Below are positions 34,225 through 43,404 of a DNA stretch of 64,000 bases, piece by piece. This DNA is from an uncultured Lachnospiraceae bacterium. GTDB taxonomy: Bacteria; Bacillota; Clostridia; Lachnospirales; Lachnospiraceae. The position numbers and the translations under genes are program-made. The stretch lies in assembly GCA_910584205.1 (NCBI GenBank), contig CAJUAA010000017.1:12173-76172 (forward strand), read 5' to 3'. The notes below the pieces were generated by a model, which saw only the letters and a list, made by a program, of their open reading frames with translations, searched no databases and was not told the origin of the DNA. Each line of letters opens with the position of its first letter. The first letter of the stretch is position 1.

Positions 34225-34401
34225 TCATACCATATCAAGCTTGTTTTTATAACTATTATTTTCATAATTCATAAATTTTATCCTGTTTCCATTCCTGATT
34301 ACATCCAGATTCTCCGTAAGCATTTTTCGGATTACCTTCTTGCTGACCGGGAGATACTTTTTCTGAATCTCACCTACGCTTACAAACTTTGTTTCTTCCA
34401 T
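34225..34401 (-). CDS. Small excisionase/HTH-like protein
   Basis: A 58-aa basic protein, METKFVSV-type start followed by EIQKKYLPVSKKVIRKMLTE and NGNRIKF, which fits a short winged-helix of the excisionase (MerR-like) type. RBS TGGAGGG lies 7 bp before the ATG at 34401. It is 16 bp downstream of the 100-aa gene, suggesting a two-gene unit. The possible frameshift at its 3' end is noted with the adjoining remnant. The family call is tentative. Confidence 0.5.
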   Translation of the reverse strand: MEETKFVSVGEIQKKYLPVSKKVIRKMLTENLDVIRNGNRIKFMNYENNSYKNKLDMV

Positions 34402-34417
34402 GACTTGCCCTCCATAC

Positions 34418-34720
34418 TCAATTTTCATCTTCCAATTCCACAGCTTCGTCCATAAAGATATCTTCACATGTAACCCTTGCCCCGGCAAACAGGACAGATC
34501 TTTCCAGACAGTATTTACCCAGTGGGGATTTTGCAATACCCCGACCAATTTTAATAACCTCACCCGTCGTCACAGTATCAGGAATCGCATAGCTGTGCTC
34601 GTCAACCACTACCTCTAAACCGGGATTCGTGTTCTTCACTGCCCTTCTTATATCTTTTTCAAAATCCTGTAAATTTACAGTCCTTCTGTATTCAGGATTA
34701 GCCAAACTATAAATTCTCAT
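34418..34720 (-). CDS. Hypothetical 100-aa protein
   Basis: Starts MRIYSLANPEYRRTVNLQDF and ends DEAVELEDEN. It has mixed alpha/beta character, no membrane helix, no cysteine motif and no family I recognise. The RBS is weak. It lies in the AT-rich accessory patch with the HTH-like gene just downstream, so it may be a mobile-element or toxin-antitoxin-type cargo gene, but nothing in the sequence shows that. Confidence 0.5.
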   Translation of the reverse strand: MRIYSLANPEYRRTVNLQDFEKDIRRAVKNTNPGLEVVVDEHSYAIPDTVTTGEVIKIGRGIAKSPLGKYCLERSVLFAGARVTCEDIFMDEAVELEDEN

Positions 34721-35079
34721 TTCTTATCTCGCCTGACCTTTCCTTAGCACTTATCCTTTGGCTCTCTTATTTTTATGTTACGATTTTCTTGCCCGGGAAC
34801 GACATTTTGCGTCCAATAGAGAACAATGTACATATTTTATAAGCAATCAAGAAGGGGGAATATGTGTTCACACATCCACCCCATTACCTATTCATCATCA
34901 CTATTCTCCATTTCAAGACAGTCTCTGCCTTGGATGGGCTGTAAGCCATACGCTTTCTTCTATTCTATCTTTTCGAACTGTGTTCGCAGAACTCATTTTT
35001 CCTATATGCAGATTTTAATTTTTCCTCCCCCTCCCCCACATCCTCTCTCTTTCTAATATCGAGAGAAAAAGGGGAGGAA
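34721..35079. other. AT-rich stretch with no convincing gene
   Basis: Short open frames here lack RBSs and protein-like composition. I see no tRNA, repeat array or clear promoter. Confidence 0.5.
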
Positions 35080-35115
35080 GAGGACCTTGAAGGTTCAATC
35101 TCCCCCAAGGTCCTC
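35080..35115 (-). terminator. Terminator downstream of ppdK
   Basis: A 10-bp stem GAGGACCTTG / CAAGGTCCTC with a 16-nt loop. On the minus strand it is followed by a pyrimidine-rich tail with TTTTT about 12 nt on. Confidence 0.6.
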
Positions 35116-35214
35116 GTTTTAATTCATTTCTATTAACTTTTTGTTACCCCTTCAGCAAAAATTAAAATCTGCCAACGGAAAAAAATTGTTCTGCAAAATG
35201 CAAACGTCTGTTCA

Positions 35215-37836
35215 CTACGCTTCGGACAGTGCCGCCTGGGCCGCTGCCAGTCTTGCGATCGGTACACGGTACGGAGAACAGGATACATAGTTCAGGCCTA
35301 CCTTATGGCAGAACTCTACGGAAGACGGATCGCCGCCGTGCTCGCCGCAGATGCCAAGCTTGATATCCGGCCTGGACTGGCGTCCAAGTTTCGCCGCCAT
35401 CTCCACCAGTTTGCCCACGCCTGTCTGATCCAGACGAGCGAACGGATCGGACTCGTAGATCTTCGCCTTGTAGTAGGAATCCAGGAACTTGCCGGAATCG
35501 TCACGGGAGAAGCCGAAGGTCATCTGGGTCAGGTCGTTGGTACCAAAGGAGAAGAACTCTGCTTCCTTGGCGATCTCGTCTGCCGTCAGCGCCGCACGCG
35601 GGATCTCGATCATCGTACCGATATGATACTGGATGTCGCTTCCTTTTTCCTTCTTCACAAGCTCCGCGGTCTCTTCCACAATCTTCTTGACGAAGCTCAG
35701 CTCCTTGCGCTCGCCTACCAGCGGGATCATGATCTCCGGTACGATATCAAATCCTTCTTCTCTCTCCACTTCGATCGCCGCTTCCATAACCGCACGGGTC
35801 TGCATCTTTGCGATCTCCGGATAGGTAACTGCCAGACGGCATCCACGGTGGCCCATCATCGGGTTGAACTCATGAAGCTCGTCGCATTTTGCCTTTACGT
35901 CTGCCGCGGACAGGCCCATGTCTGCCGCCAGCGCCTTGATGTCCTCTTCCTCGGTGGGAACAAACTCATGCAGAGGCGGATCCAGGTAACGAACCGTCAT
36001 CGGTCTTCCCTTCAGAGCCTTGTACATTGCCTTGAAGTCTTCCTTCTGGAACGGAAGCAGTTCCATAAGAGCCGCCTCTCTCGCTTCCTGATTATCGGAA
36101 AGAATCATCTTGCGGATCTTCGGAATACGCTCCGGATTGAAGAACATGTGTTCGGTACGGCACAGGCCGATTCCTTCTGCGCCGAGGCGTACTGCATTGG
36201 CCGTATCTGCCGGCGTATCTGCATTGGTACGTACGCTCAGGCGGCGGAACTTGTCTGCCCATCCCATGATTCTCTGGAAGTTGCCGGTGATGGAAGCTTC
36301 CTTCGTCGGGATATCGCCCTTGTAGATCTTACCGGTGGTGCCATCCAGGGAGATGTAATCGCCCTCCACAAAATGATGTCCGCCCAGTTCGAACCATTTC
36401 TCTTCTTCCGAGATCTTGATCTCGCCGCATCCGGATACGCAGCAGGTTCCCATACCGCGCGCAACCACCGCTGCATGGCTGGTCATACCGCCGCGAACCG
36501 TCAGGATACCCTGTGCCGCATGCATACCCTCAATGTCCTCCGGAGAAGTCTCCAGGCGGACAAGGATCACTCTCTCTCCTGCCTCGTTGGCTGCCTTTGC
36601 ATCCTCTGCCGTAAAGTAAACCTTACCTGCCGCAGCTCCCGGAGACGCCGGAAGAGCCTCGCCGATCACCTCTCCGGCTTTCAGTGCAGCCGTGTCGAAG
36701 GTCGGATGCAGCAGCTGGTCCAGAGACTTCGCTTCAATACGAAGCACTGCCTCTTCTCTTGTAATCATGCCTTCATCCACCATGTCGCAGGCAATCTGAA
36801 GCGCTGCCGGAGCGGTTCTCTTGCCGTTACGGGTCTGCAGGAAATACAGATGTCCTTCCTGAATCGTAAACTCCATATCCTGCATATCGCGGTAGTGGTT
36901 TTCCAGTTTATTTGCGATCTTCATGAACTGCTCGTAGCACTCCGGAAGATCCTCTGCCAGCTTGGTGATGGGCTGCGGCGTACGCACGCCTGCCACCACG
37001 TCCTCGCCCTGGGCATTGATCAGGTACTCGCCGAAGATGCCCTTCTCGCCGGTGGACGGGTTACGGGTAAACGCCACGCCGGTTCCGGACGTATCGCCCA
37101 TATTTCCAAATACCATGGCCTGTACGTTCACTGCAGTTCCCCAGTCGCCCGGGATATCATTCATACGGCGGTATACAATGGCACGGGGGTTGTCCCAGGA
37201 ACGGAACACTGCCTTCACGGCACCCATGAGCTGTTCCTTCGGATCCTGCGGGAAGTCTTCCTGCTTCGCCTCTTTATAGACAGCCTTAAATCTGCCGATC
37301 AGTTCCTTCAGGTCCTCTGCGGTAAGTTCGGTATCATAATGAACACCTTTGGCCTCTTTCACCTCATCGATGATCTTCTCAAAATAGGACTTGGGAACCT
37401 CCATAACAACATCCGAATACATCTGGATAAATCTGCGGTAAGAATCATACGCAAATCTCGGATTGCCGGTCTTCTTTGCAAAGCCTTCCACTGATACATC
37501 GTTCAGACCCAGATTCAGGATCGTATCCATCATACCAGGCATGGAAGCTCTCGCGCCGGAACGGACAGACACCAGAAGCGGATCCTCCGTATCGCCGAAT
37601 TTCTTTCCCTGAAGTCCCTCCAGAAATACAAGCGCAGCCATGATCTGCTCCTCTACCTCATGGGAGATGCGCTCACCGCTCTCATAATAATCCGTACAAG
37701 CCTCTGTAGTTACGGTAAATCCCTGCGGAATCGGTAAACCAAGGTTTGTCATCTCTGCCAGATTCGCCCCTTTGCCTCCCAGCAGGTTTCTCATGCTGGC
37801 ATCTCCTTCTTTAAAAAGATACACCCATTTTGCCAT
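35215..37836 (-). CDS. ppdK: Pyruvate, phosphate dikinase
   Basis: An 873-aa enzyme interconverting PEP + AMP + PPi and pyruvate + ATP + Pi. The N-terminal ATP-grasp region is intact (GGKGANLAEM, SVRSGARASMPGMMDT), the phosphohistidine is H454 in GGMTSHAAVVARGMG, and the C-terminal PEP/pyruvate barrel shows GIGLCRTEHMF, GTNDLTQ and a near-terminal GICGEHGGD with the catalytic Cys. Length is standard. In PPi-using clostridia this enzyme replaces or supplements pyruvate kinase; the PPi-type phosphofructokinase gene lies just upstream. RBS GGAGGG precedes the ATG. Confidence 0.98.
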   Translation of the reverse strand: MAKWVYLFKEGDASMRNLLGGKGANLAEMTNLGLPIPQGFTVTTEACTDYYESGERISHEVEEQIMAALVFLEGLQGKKFGDTEDPLLVSVRSGARASMPGMMDTILNLGLNDVSVEGFAKKTGNPRFAYDSYRRFIQMYSDVVMEVPKSYFEKIIDEVKEAKGVHYDTELTAEDLKELIGRFKAVYKEAKQEDFPQDPKEQLMGAVKAVFRSWDNPRAIVYRRMNDIPGDWGTAVNVQAMVFGNMGDTSGTGVAFTRNPSTGEKGIFGEYLINAQGEDVVAGVRTPQPITKLAEDLPECYEQFMKIANKLENHYRDMQDMEFTIQEGHLYFLQTRNGKRTAPAALQIACDMVDEGMITREEAVLRIEAKSLDQLLHPTFDTAALKAGEVIGEALPASPGAAAGKVYFTAEDAKAANEAGERVILVRLETSPEDIEGMHAAQGILTVRGGMTSHAAVVARGMGTCCVSGCGEIKISEEEKWFELGGHHFVEGDYISLDGTTGKIYKGDIPTKEASITGNFQRIMGWADKFRRLSVRTNADTPADTANAVRLGAEGIGLCRTEHMFFNPERIPKIRKMILSDNQEAREAALMELLPFQKEDFKAMYKALKGRPMTVRYLDPPLHEFVPTEEEDIKALAADMGLSAADVKAKCDELHEFNPMMGHRGCRLAVTYPEIAKMQTRAVMEAAIEVEREEGFDIVPEIMIPLVGERKELSFVKKIVEETAELVKKEKGSDIQYHIGTMIEIPRAALTADEIAKEAEFFSFGTNDLTQMTFGFSRDDSGKFLDSYYKAKIYESDPFARLDQTGVGKLVEMAAKLGRQSRPDIKLGICGEHGGDPSSVEFCHKVGLNYVSCSPYRVPIARLAAAQAALSEA

Positions 37837-38002
37837 TGAATGCCCTCCTAACTAAAATATATAGTATAAAATCAGACAAGGTCGTTCCCCTGCCCACTGC
37901 GCAGAAACACATACTGCCGGACGCCCGCTTCGCGCCCGGAATCCCTGCACGCAAAAAAACAGCACAGTTCACAGCCGTGTGGCTATCTCTGCGCACATGA
38001 AT

Positions 38003-38030
38003 ATCATACCATATTTCAAACGAAAGTCAA
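38003..38030 (-). promoter_or_regulatory. Promoter of ppdK
   Basis: TTGACT (38025-38030) and TATGAT (38003-38008) are spaced by 16 bp. This leaves an untranslated leader of about 155 nt before ppdK, longer than for its neighbours; no known riboswitch is recognised in it. The rest of 37837-38204 holds only the pfk terminator. Confidence 0.7.
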
Positions 38031-38145
38031 CATATTTTGTGCTGTTTTCACAATCTATTTTTACTTCATCCCCTTTTTCCTACTCACTTTTTGACAATTT
38101 TTTAACAAAAAGGGCAAAAACCGCTTCCGTCTGTCAACCGAAAAA

Positions 38146-38177
38146 GAAGCTGTGCACAGATAGCCATGCACAGCTTC
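38146..38177 (-). terminator. Terminator of the phosphofructokinase gene
   Basis: An 11-bp stem GAAGCTGTGCA / TGCACAGCTTC followed on the minus strand by TTTTT, 28 bp past the stop. Confidence 0.85.
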
Positions 38178-38204
38178 CTTCTCTCATGATTCATACCGTC
38201 TTTT

Positions 38205-39446
38205 TTATTTCGCGACGACTTTTTTCAGTTTCACAAACCGGGGAAGGCTGTTTTCCTTCTTCATCTGAATCTCGCCCTGGATCAGCGGCAGCGCATATTT
38301 CACGAACTCGTCCGATACGTTGTTGCCTCTCTCATTGATCCATTCCACCGGAACCTTCTTCTCAAAGTTCGCCACCTTGGAAAGATCCAGAAGATCTGCC
38401 TCACACCGATAGCCGTTCTCGTCTCTGGTGCACTTGAAGCCTACCATCTTGTCGGTAGTGCCCTTGATCGCCTCGTTGACTGCCGTCTGACCTGCCATGA
38501 AGGATTCGTCGGAATCCGTCTGAGAAGCACAGTGCTCTGCACAGCGCTGCAGCAGAGAAAGCTCAATGGGACGCACCTTTACGCCCGGAATGGCATTCTT
38601 CACCACATCGCCCAGCTTCACAGCCAGGCCGCCAAGCTGCGCATGTCCGAAGCCGTCGGTTGCGGAAGTCTCCGCCTCAGATACAAACTTGCCGTCTGCA
38701 TAGTGAATGCCCTCGGAAACCGCTACGATCACGTTCTTGTTGGCATCCCAGATCTTCTTCACATCCTCGAGGAACTCGTCCATGTTGAAATCAACTTCCG
38801 GAAGATATACCAGATCCGCCGGATATCCAGCCACTCCTGCCAGAGAAGCCGCTCCTGCCAGCCAGCCGGCATGGCGTCCCATAATCTCAACGATCGTCAC
38901 CTGTCCCTTGTCGTATACATGGGAATCCTGATAAATCTCTACCAGGGAGGTGGCAATGTATTTGGCTGCGGAAGCAAATCCCGGACAATGATCCGTACCG
39001 AACAGGTCGTTGTCGATCGTCTTGGGGATACCCATGACGCGGCAGTCGTAGCCGACCTTCTTCATATATTTGGAAATCTTGTTGCAGGTATCCATGGAAT
39101 CATTTCCACCGTTGTAGAAGAAATAACGCACGTCATATTTCTTGAAAATCTCAAGAATCTTCTTGTAATCCGTCTCATCCTCATCCGGATCTGCAATCTT
39201 GTAACGGCAGGAACCCAGCGCAGAGGACGGCGTATATTTCATAATCGCCAGCTCCTCCGGATCTTCCTCGTCCATAATGTAAAGCCTGTCGTTCAGCACG
39301 CCCACGATTCCGTTGGCAGCGCCGTAAACTTTCGTGATGCAGTCAGCGTCAAGACCCGCCTTGATCGCACCGTAGCAGCTTGCATTGATAACCGAAGACG
39401 GACCGCCGGACTGTCCGATGATCATTGCACCTTTTAATTCGCTCAT
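38205..39446 (-). CDS. pfp: 6-phosphofructokinase, probably PPi-dependent
   Basis: A 413-aa PFK. GGND (where ATP enzymes have GGDG) and Lys in GIPKTIDNDLFGTDHC (where ATP enzymes have Gly) are the marks of the pyrophosphate-using class. MGRHAGWLAG and the substrate strand EGIHYADGKF are intact. It phosphorylates fructose 6-phosphate reversibly with PPi. ATG 39446 is preceded by GGAGG at 7-8 bp; an ATG 45 bp upstream lacks this. Its neighbour ppdK also handles PPi, implying PPi-linked glycolysis. Donor specificity is inferred from two residues and should not be taken as measured. Confidence 0.92.
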   Translation of the reverse strand: MSELKGAMIIGQSGGPSSVINASCYGAIKAGLDADCITKVYGAANGIVGVLNDRLYIMDEEDPEELAIMKYTPSSALGSCRYKIADPDEDETDYKKILEIFKKYDVRYFFYNGGNDSMDTCNKISKYMKKVGYDCRVMGIPKTIDNDLFGTDHCPGFASAAKYIATSLVEIYQDSHVYDKGQVTIVEIMGRHAGWLAGAASLAGVAGYPADLVYLPEVDFNMDEFLEDVKKIWDANKNVIVAVSEGIHYADGKFVSEAETSATDGFGHAQLGGLAVKLGDVVKNAIPGVKVRPIELSLLQRCAEHCASQTDSDESFMAGQTAVNEAIKGTTDKMVGFKCTRDENGYRCEADLLDLSKVANFEKKVPVEWINERGNNVSDEFVKYALPLIQGEIQMKKENSLPRFVKLKKVVAK

Positions 39447-39502
39447 TTTAACAACCTCCTGGACTGTAATTCTATTGGGTAATTTTGACACCCATCAGCT
39501 AA

Positions 39503-39531
39503 ATTATAACAATAAACAAAGTCAAGATAAA
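39503..39531 (-). promoter_or_regulatory. Promoter of the phosphofructokinase gene
   Basis: A perfect TATAAT (39503-39508) has TTTATC 17 bp upstream (39526-39531); a better TTGACT lies at 39520-39525 but only 11 bp away. Confidence 0.55.
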
Positions 39532-39573
39532 GACTTTTTTTCAAATTTCTGGAATTTATGAAATGTCCTGAAA

Positions 39574-40962
39574 CTAAAATGTAAATCTGTCTGCAAAATA
39601 CGCATCCAGTTCGTCGATCTTCACTCTTTCCTGCGCCATGGTGTCTCGGTCGCGGACGGTCACGCATCCGTCGGCCTCCGATTCGAAATCATAGGTTACG
39701 CAGAACGGCGTCCCGATCTCGTCCAGACGGCGGTAACGTTTCCCAATGTTCCCTCTGTCATCATATTCACAGTTATATTTTTTCGAAAGCTGCGTATAGA
39801 TCTTCTCCGCGCCCTCCGCCAGCTTTTTGGACAGAGGAAGCACGCCGATCTTCACCGGCGCCAGCGCGGGATGGAAACGGAGCACGGTCCTCATATCGCC
39901 GCCTTCCAGTTCTTCTTCATCATACGCAGAGCAGAGGAATGCCAGAACCACCCGGTCCGCACCCAGAGACGGCTCGATCACATAAGGAATATATTTCTCT
40001 TTGATCTCATCGTCAAAATAGCTCATATCCTCGCCGGATACGTCCTGATGCTGCGTCAGATCGTAATCTGTACGGTCAGCAATCCCCCACAGTTCTCCCC
40101 AGCCAAACGGGAACAGGAACTCGATGTCCGTGGTGCCCTTACTGTAGAAGCACAGCTCCTCCGGAGAATGGTCGCGAAGTCTCATCTCCTCTTCCTTGAT
40201 ACCAAGGCTTAAGAGCCAGTCACGGCAGAAACCTCTCCAGTACTGGAACCATTCCAGATCCGTGCCGGGCTTGCAGAAAAACTCCAGTTCCATCTGCTCG
40301 AACTCACGGGTACGGAAGGTAAAGTTTCCGGGGCTGATCTCATTGCGGAAGGATTTTCCGATCTGGCCGATACCGAACGGCACTTTCTTACGTGAAGTTC
40401 TCTGAACATTTTTAAAATTGACAAAGATCCCCTGCGCAGTCTCCGGGCGGAGATAGATCGTATTCTTTGCATCCTCGGTCACTCCCTGGAAGGTCTTGAA
40501 CATCAGATTGAACTGGCGGATGTCCGTAAAATCCTTCTTGCCGCAGCTGGGGCAGACGATCTCGTGCTCGTCGATATACTTTTTCATCTCTTCCTGAGGC
40601 CAGCCGTCGATGGAACCCTCGATCTCGATCCCGTTTTCCGACATATAGTCTTCGATCAGCTTATCCGCGCGGAAGCGCTCCTTGCACGCCTTGCAGTCCA
40701 TCAGGGGATCGGAAAATCCGCCCAGATGGCCGGAAGCGACCCAGGTCTGCGGATTCATCAGAATCGCACAGTCCACACCCACGTTATAGGGATTCTCCTG
40801 TACGAACTTCTGCCACCATGCTTTTTTTACATTGTTTTTCAACTCCACGCCCAGATTGCCATAATCCCAGGTATTGGCAAGACCGCCGTAGATCTCGCTG
40901 CCCGGATATACGAACCCGCGGTTTTTTGCCAGAGCCTCAATTTTGTCCATCGTCTTTTCCAT
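39574..40962 (-). CDS. glyQS: Glycyl-tRNA synthetase (dimeric, class II)
   Basis: A 462-aa enzyme charging tRNA-Gly. Residues 1-60 contain the motif-1 region (VYPGSEIYGGLANTWDYG). Motif 2 is FRNEISPGNFTFRTREFEQ and motif 3 GADRVVLAFL. The anticodon-binding domain occupies the C-terminal 110 residues. The single-chain alpha2 form is the bacterial-archaeal/eukaryotic type rather than glyQ plus glyS. RBS GAGGAGAG precedes the ATG. Confidence 0.97.
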   Translation of the reverse strand: MEKTMDKIEALAKNRGFVYPGSEIYGGLANTWDYGNLGVELKNNVKKAWWQKFVQENPYNVGVDCAILMNPQTWVASGHLGGFSDPLMDCKACKERFRADKLIEDYMSENGIEIEGSIDGWPQEEMKKYIDEHEIVCPSCGKKDFTDIRQFNLMFKTFQGVTEDAKNTIYLRPETAQGIFVNFKNVQRTSRKKVPFGIGQIGKSFRNEISPGNFTFRTREFEQMELEFFCKPGTDLEWFQYWRGFCRDWLLSLGIKEEEMRLRDHSPEELCFYSKGTTDIEFLFPFGWGELWGIADRTDYDLTQHQDVSGEDMSYFDDEIKEKYIPYVIEPSLGADRVVLAFLCSAYDEEELEGGDMRTVLRFHPALAPVKIGVLPLSKKLAEGAEKIYTQLSKKYNCEYDDRGNIGKRYRRLDEIGTPFCVTYDFESEADGCVTVRDRDTMAQERVKIDELDAYFADRFTF

Positions 40963-41014
40963 CTTATTCTCTCCTCATCTTTCCTTTCACTCCGCCTCCC
41001 GGCACCCATTCGGC

Positions 41015-41605
41015 CTAATAGATGATGTAAGCGTATTCATCCTCATCCTGAATAGGCATGACCTCGACCATATGGCCGGACAGAATATCCACATTATTAC
41101 TGACATACTTTACCGTTCCTTCCAGCTGCACAATACATTCAGACTTCAGGATCAGTACATGATCTTCCTTTTTGTCTGTCACCTCCGTAACAGAATGTTC
41201 TTCAAAATCCGCATCCTTAAAAACCATCTGAAAAGAATGTCCTGCATCCAGGGCATCTCCGACGGTCCCGGCCATACAGTATTCGCCGCTGTATGCACTG
41301 TATGCATCTGCATCCGTAAAATCCAGCAGAAGATACAGTGTCTCATCCTTTACTTCCAGTTCATTGACCGATATGACAGGTTCGCTGTACTGACTGTTGT
41401 AGGTATCCACCTCCCGCTCGGTCATGGATCGGAATTCATCCTCACTGTAATATTCCTTTTCAAAACTTTCCACAACAGCATATGTAACTTTTCCGTCCTT
41501 CCGTATGTACAACGAAGATATGGACGGCTCAAAGGACGAGCTGCCGCAGCCGTTCATGGAAAGCGCCAGTAACAGCACACCTGTGGCGTAGATCCACTTT
41601 TTCAT
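41015..41605 (-). CDS. Putative lipoprotein
   Basis: A 196-aa exported protein. MKKWIYATGVLLLALSMNGC is a lipoprotein signal with a near-consensus lipobox ending at Cys20. The mature part is acidic and rich in Ser, Tyr and Glu, without a recognised domain. Start 41605 is chosen because AGGAGGG lies 7 bp upstream. Its position after recO looks incidental; function unknown. Confidence 0.8.
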   Translation of the reverse strand: MKKWIYATGVLLLALSMNGCGSSSFEPSISSLYIRKDGKVTYAVVESFEKEYYSEDEFRSMTEREVDTYNSQYSEPVISVNELEVKDETLYLLLDFTDADAYSAYSGEYCMAGTVGDALDAGHSFQMVFKDADFEEHSVTEVTDKKEDHVLILKSECIVQLEGTVKYVSNNVDILSGHMVEVMPIQDEDEYAYIIY

Positions 41606-41657
41606 TCGTTTTCCCTCCTGTCCGCTGACTGCATACGTGTACATTATACACACTCCC

Positions 41658-42317
41658 TCAGCAAGTTTCAAGTATTTCAAGAGATTTGAACTGATGTTCT
41701 GTATAATGTTTCTGAAGCCAGGCGACCACTCCGGAAAACTGTTCAAATACCTCATCGGCCAGACGGAATGTATAAAGTTTTTCGATGGAGGAGGCCGTCA
41801 CATACTGAAGCGCATAGAGTGTGGACGGCTCCAGATTCCAGCTCTCAAACTGCTCAAACGTCTGAGGGCATTCGCCGGTCAGCATCAGCGCTTTCAGCTC
41901 GAAGATCCGGCGAACCAGGATTCGCGGCAGAGCCGGCGCCGACAAAGCGCGCAGAGACTGATACACAAGGCGCAGAAAATCCATACCGTCCACGTTCTCT
42001 CTGATATAATAATCCGCAAATTCCAGAAAATACTGCCCGTAGCATGCTCCTTCAAAATCCCTCATCAGTTCACTGAAATAATTCCGGATCGCAACCTGCG
42101 AAATGCTGTAGGAAGTCCGCCCTTCATAGATCTGAAATTCTCCGAACGCGAATAGATTGGAAGCGGCCATAAGCGGATTTCCAGGCCTTCTGGCCCCCCT
42201 TGCAAATGCCCGGATTTTTCCCCGTTCTTTTGTCAGTAAAGCCACTGATTTATCATATTCTCCCACTGGTACGGCAGACAAAACGATACCGGTCACCGTA
42301 CAAGTCCGACTGTTCAT
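41658..42317 (-). CDS. recO: DNA repair protein RecO
   Basis: A 219-aa RecFOR-pathway mediator that helps load RecA on SSB-coated DNA. The N-terminal OB fold has the family opening VTGIVLSAVPVGEYDKSVALL and TKERGKIRAFARGARRP. The C-terminal part is helical; the zinc-finger cysteines of some RecO proteins are only partly present. It follows era and a yqzL-like gene, the usual Firmicute order. Start 42317 gives the standard N-terminus and overlaps the yqzL-like frame by 65 bp. Confidence 0.93.
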   Translation of the reverse strand: MNSRTCTVTGIVLSAVPVGEYDKSVALLTKERGKIRAFARGARRPGNPLMAASNLFAFGEFQIYEGRTSYSISQVAIRNYFSELMRDFEGACYGQYFLEFADYYIRENVDGMDFLRLVYQSLRALSAPALPRILVRRIFELKALMLTGECPQTFEQFESWNLEPSTLYALQYVTASSIEKLYTFRLADEVFEQFSGVVAWLQKHYTEHQFKSLEILETC

Positions 42318-42414
42318 GTCTTTCCCCTGCCTTTGCTGCTTTTCCTTCTTCTGTCTTGTAGACCAGATAATCCCGTATATCCCCGGTGTGTGCAAATCGA
42401 TTCCAACTGTCCAT
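42253..42414 (-). CDS. YqzL-like small protein between era and recO
   Basis: A 53-codon frame beginning MDSWNRFAHTGDIRDYLVYK, which matches the short YqzL-type proteins that sit between era and recO in Bacillus and Clostridia (W-x-x-F-x-x-T-G-x-I-x-x-Y-L pattern). RBS GGAGG is 8 bp before the ATG. The last third overlaps the recO start in another frame. Function unknown in the family. Confidence 0.72.
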   Translation of the reverse strand: MDSWNRFAHTGDIRDYLVYKTEEGKAAKAGERHEQSDLYGDRYRFVCRTSGRI

Positions 42415-42474
42415 CTCTTGAACCTCCGTTTTCTCTGTTCTGTGTACAGTTAGAATCCCCGAAGCAGACTCCGG

Positions 42475-43383
42475 CTATACTTCCTTCTTGTCGTATCCAA
42501 AATTTTTTATAAGGAAGTCCGAATCTCTCCAGTCCTTTTTCACCTTCACCCAGAGCCTCAGGTTCACTTTGGCTTCCAGTTGTTTCTCAATCTCATACCG
42601 GGCGGCAGAACCGATCTTTTTCAGCATGGCGCCGCCTTTTCCGATGATTATCCCTTTATGGGAATCCCTCTCACAGACAATCGTCGCCTCAATATCCCAG
42701 ATACTGCCCCAGCTGCGCTGCTTCATGATATCTATGGACACCGCGATCCCGTGGGGAATCTCTTCGTCCAGAAGCTTCAGCGCCTTTTCCCGGATCAGTT
42801 CCGCCGCAATCTGACGCATGGGCTGGTCCGTCACTGTATCTTCGTCATAAAACATATGCCCATACGGCAGATAACGGAAGATCAGATCGATCAGCGTCTC
42901 CTTATTAGTACCCTTCAGCGCCGATACCGGTACGATCTCCGCAAAATCCAGGATCTTCCGGTAGGCGTCAATAAAGGAAAGCACCTCTTCTTTTTTCACG
43001 GTATCGATCTTGTTGATGACCAGAAGCACCGGTGTGCGGACGCGGGCGAGCTGCTCCGCAATGTGCCGCTCTCCCGCTCCGATGAATGTGCTGGGCTCCA
43101 CCAGCCAGAGGACCACGTCCACCTCCCGCAGCGTACGCTCCGCCACATTTACCATATATTCTCCCAGTTTGTTTTTCGCCCGGTGGATTCCGGGCGTATC
43201 CAGGAACACGATCTGACCTTTGTCCGACGTATAGACCGTCTGGATCCGGTTTCTGGTCGTCTGAGGCTTGTTGGAAGTGATGGCGATCTTCTGTCCGATC
43301 AGCTGGTTCATAAGGGTGGATTTTCCCACATTGGGCCTTCCGATCAATGTGACAAAGCCTGATTTTTTCTGTTCATTTATCAT
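42475..43383 (-). CDS. era: GTPase Era
   Basis: A 302-aa ribosome-assembly GTPase. G1 GRPNVGKS (15-22), G2 region TTRNRI, G3 DTPG and G4 NKID are intact. The C-terminal KH domain has GIIIGKGGAMLKKIG, which binds the 3' end of 16S rRNA. Full length for the family. It follows the M16C gene by 21 bp. Confidence 0.98.
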   Translation of the reverse strand: MINEQKKSGFVTLIGRPNVGKSTLMNQLIGQKIAITSNKPQTTRNRIQTVYTSDKGQIVFLDTPGIHRAKNKLGEYMVNVAERTLREVDVVLWLVEPSTFIGAGERHIAEQLARVRTPVLLVINKIDTVKKEEVLSFIDAYRKILDFAEIVPVSALKGTNKETLIDLIFRYLPYGHMFYDEDTVTDQPMRQIAAELIREKALKLLDEEIPHGIAVSIDIMKQRSWGSIWDIEATIVCERDSHKGIIIGKGGAMLKKIGSAARYEIEKQLEAKVNLRLWVKVKKDWRDSDFLIKNFGYDKKEV

Positions 43384-43404
43384 GATATCTGTCTTTCTCT
43401 CCTG

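Noticed and set aside
34758..35056. Two short overlapping plus-strand frames
   Set aside because: Phe/Ser/His/Pro-rich composition, no RBS, no domain and no coding-like bias.
35305..37494. 729-codon plus-strand frame
   Set aside because: Antisense shadow of ppdK without RBS or recognisable domain.
37861..38002. Possible riboswitch in the long ppdK leader
   Set aside because: I could not recognise any known riboswitch core or a terminator-antiterminator pair.
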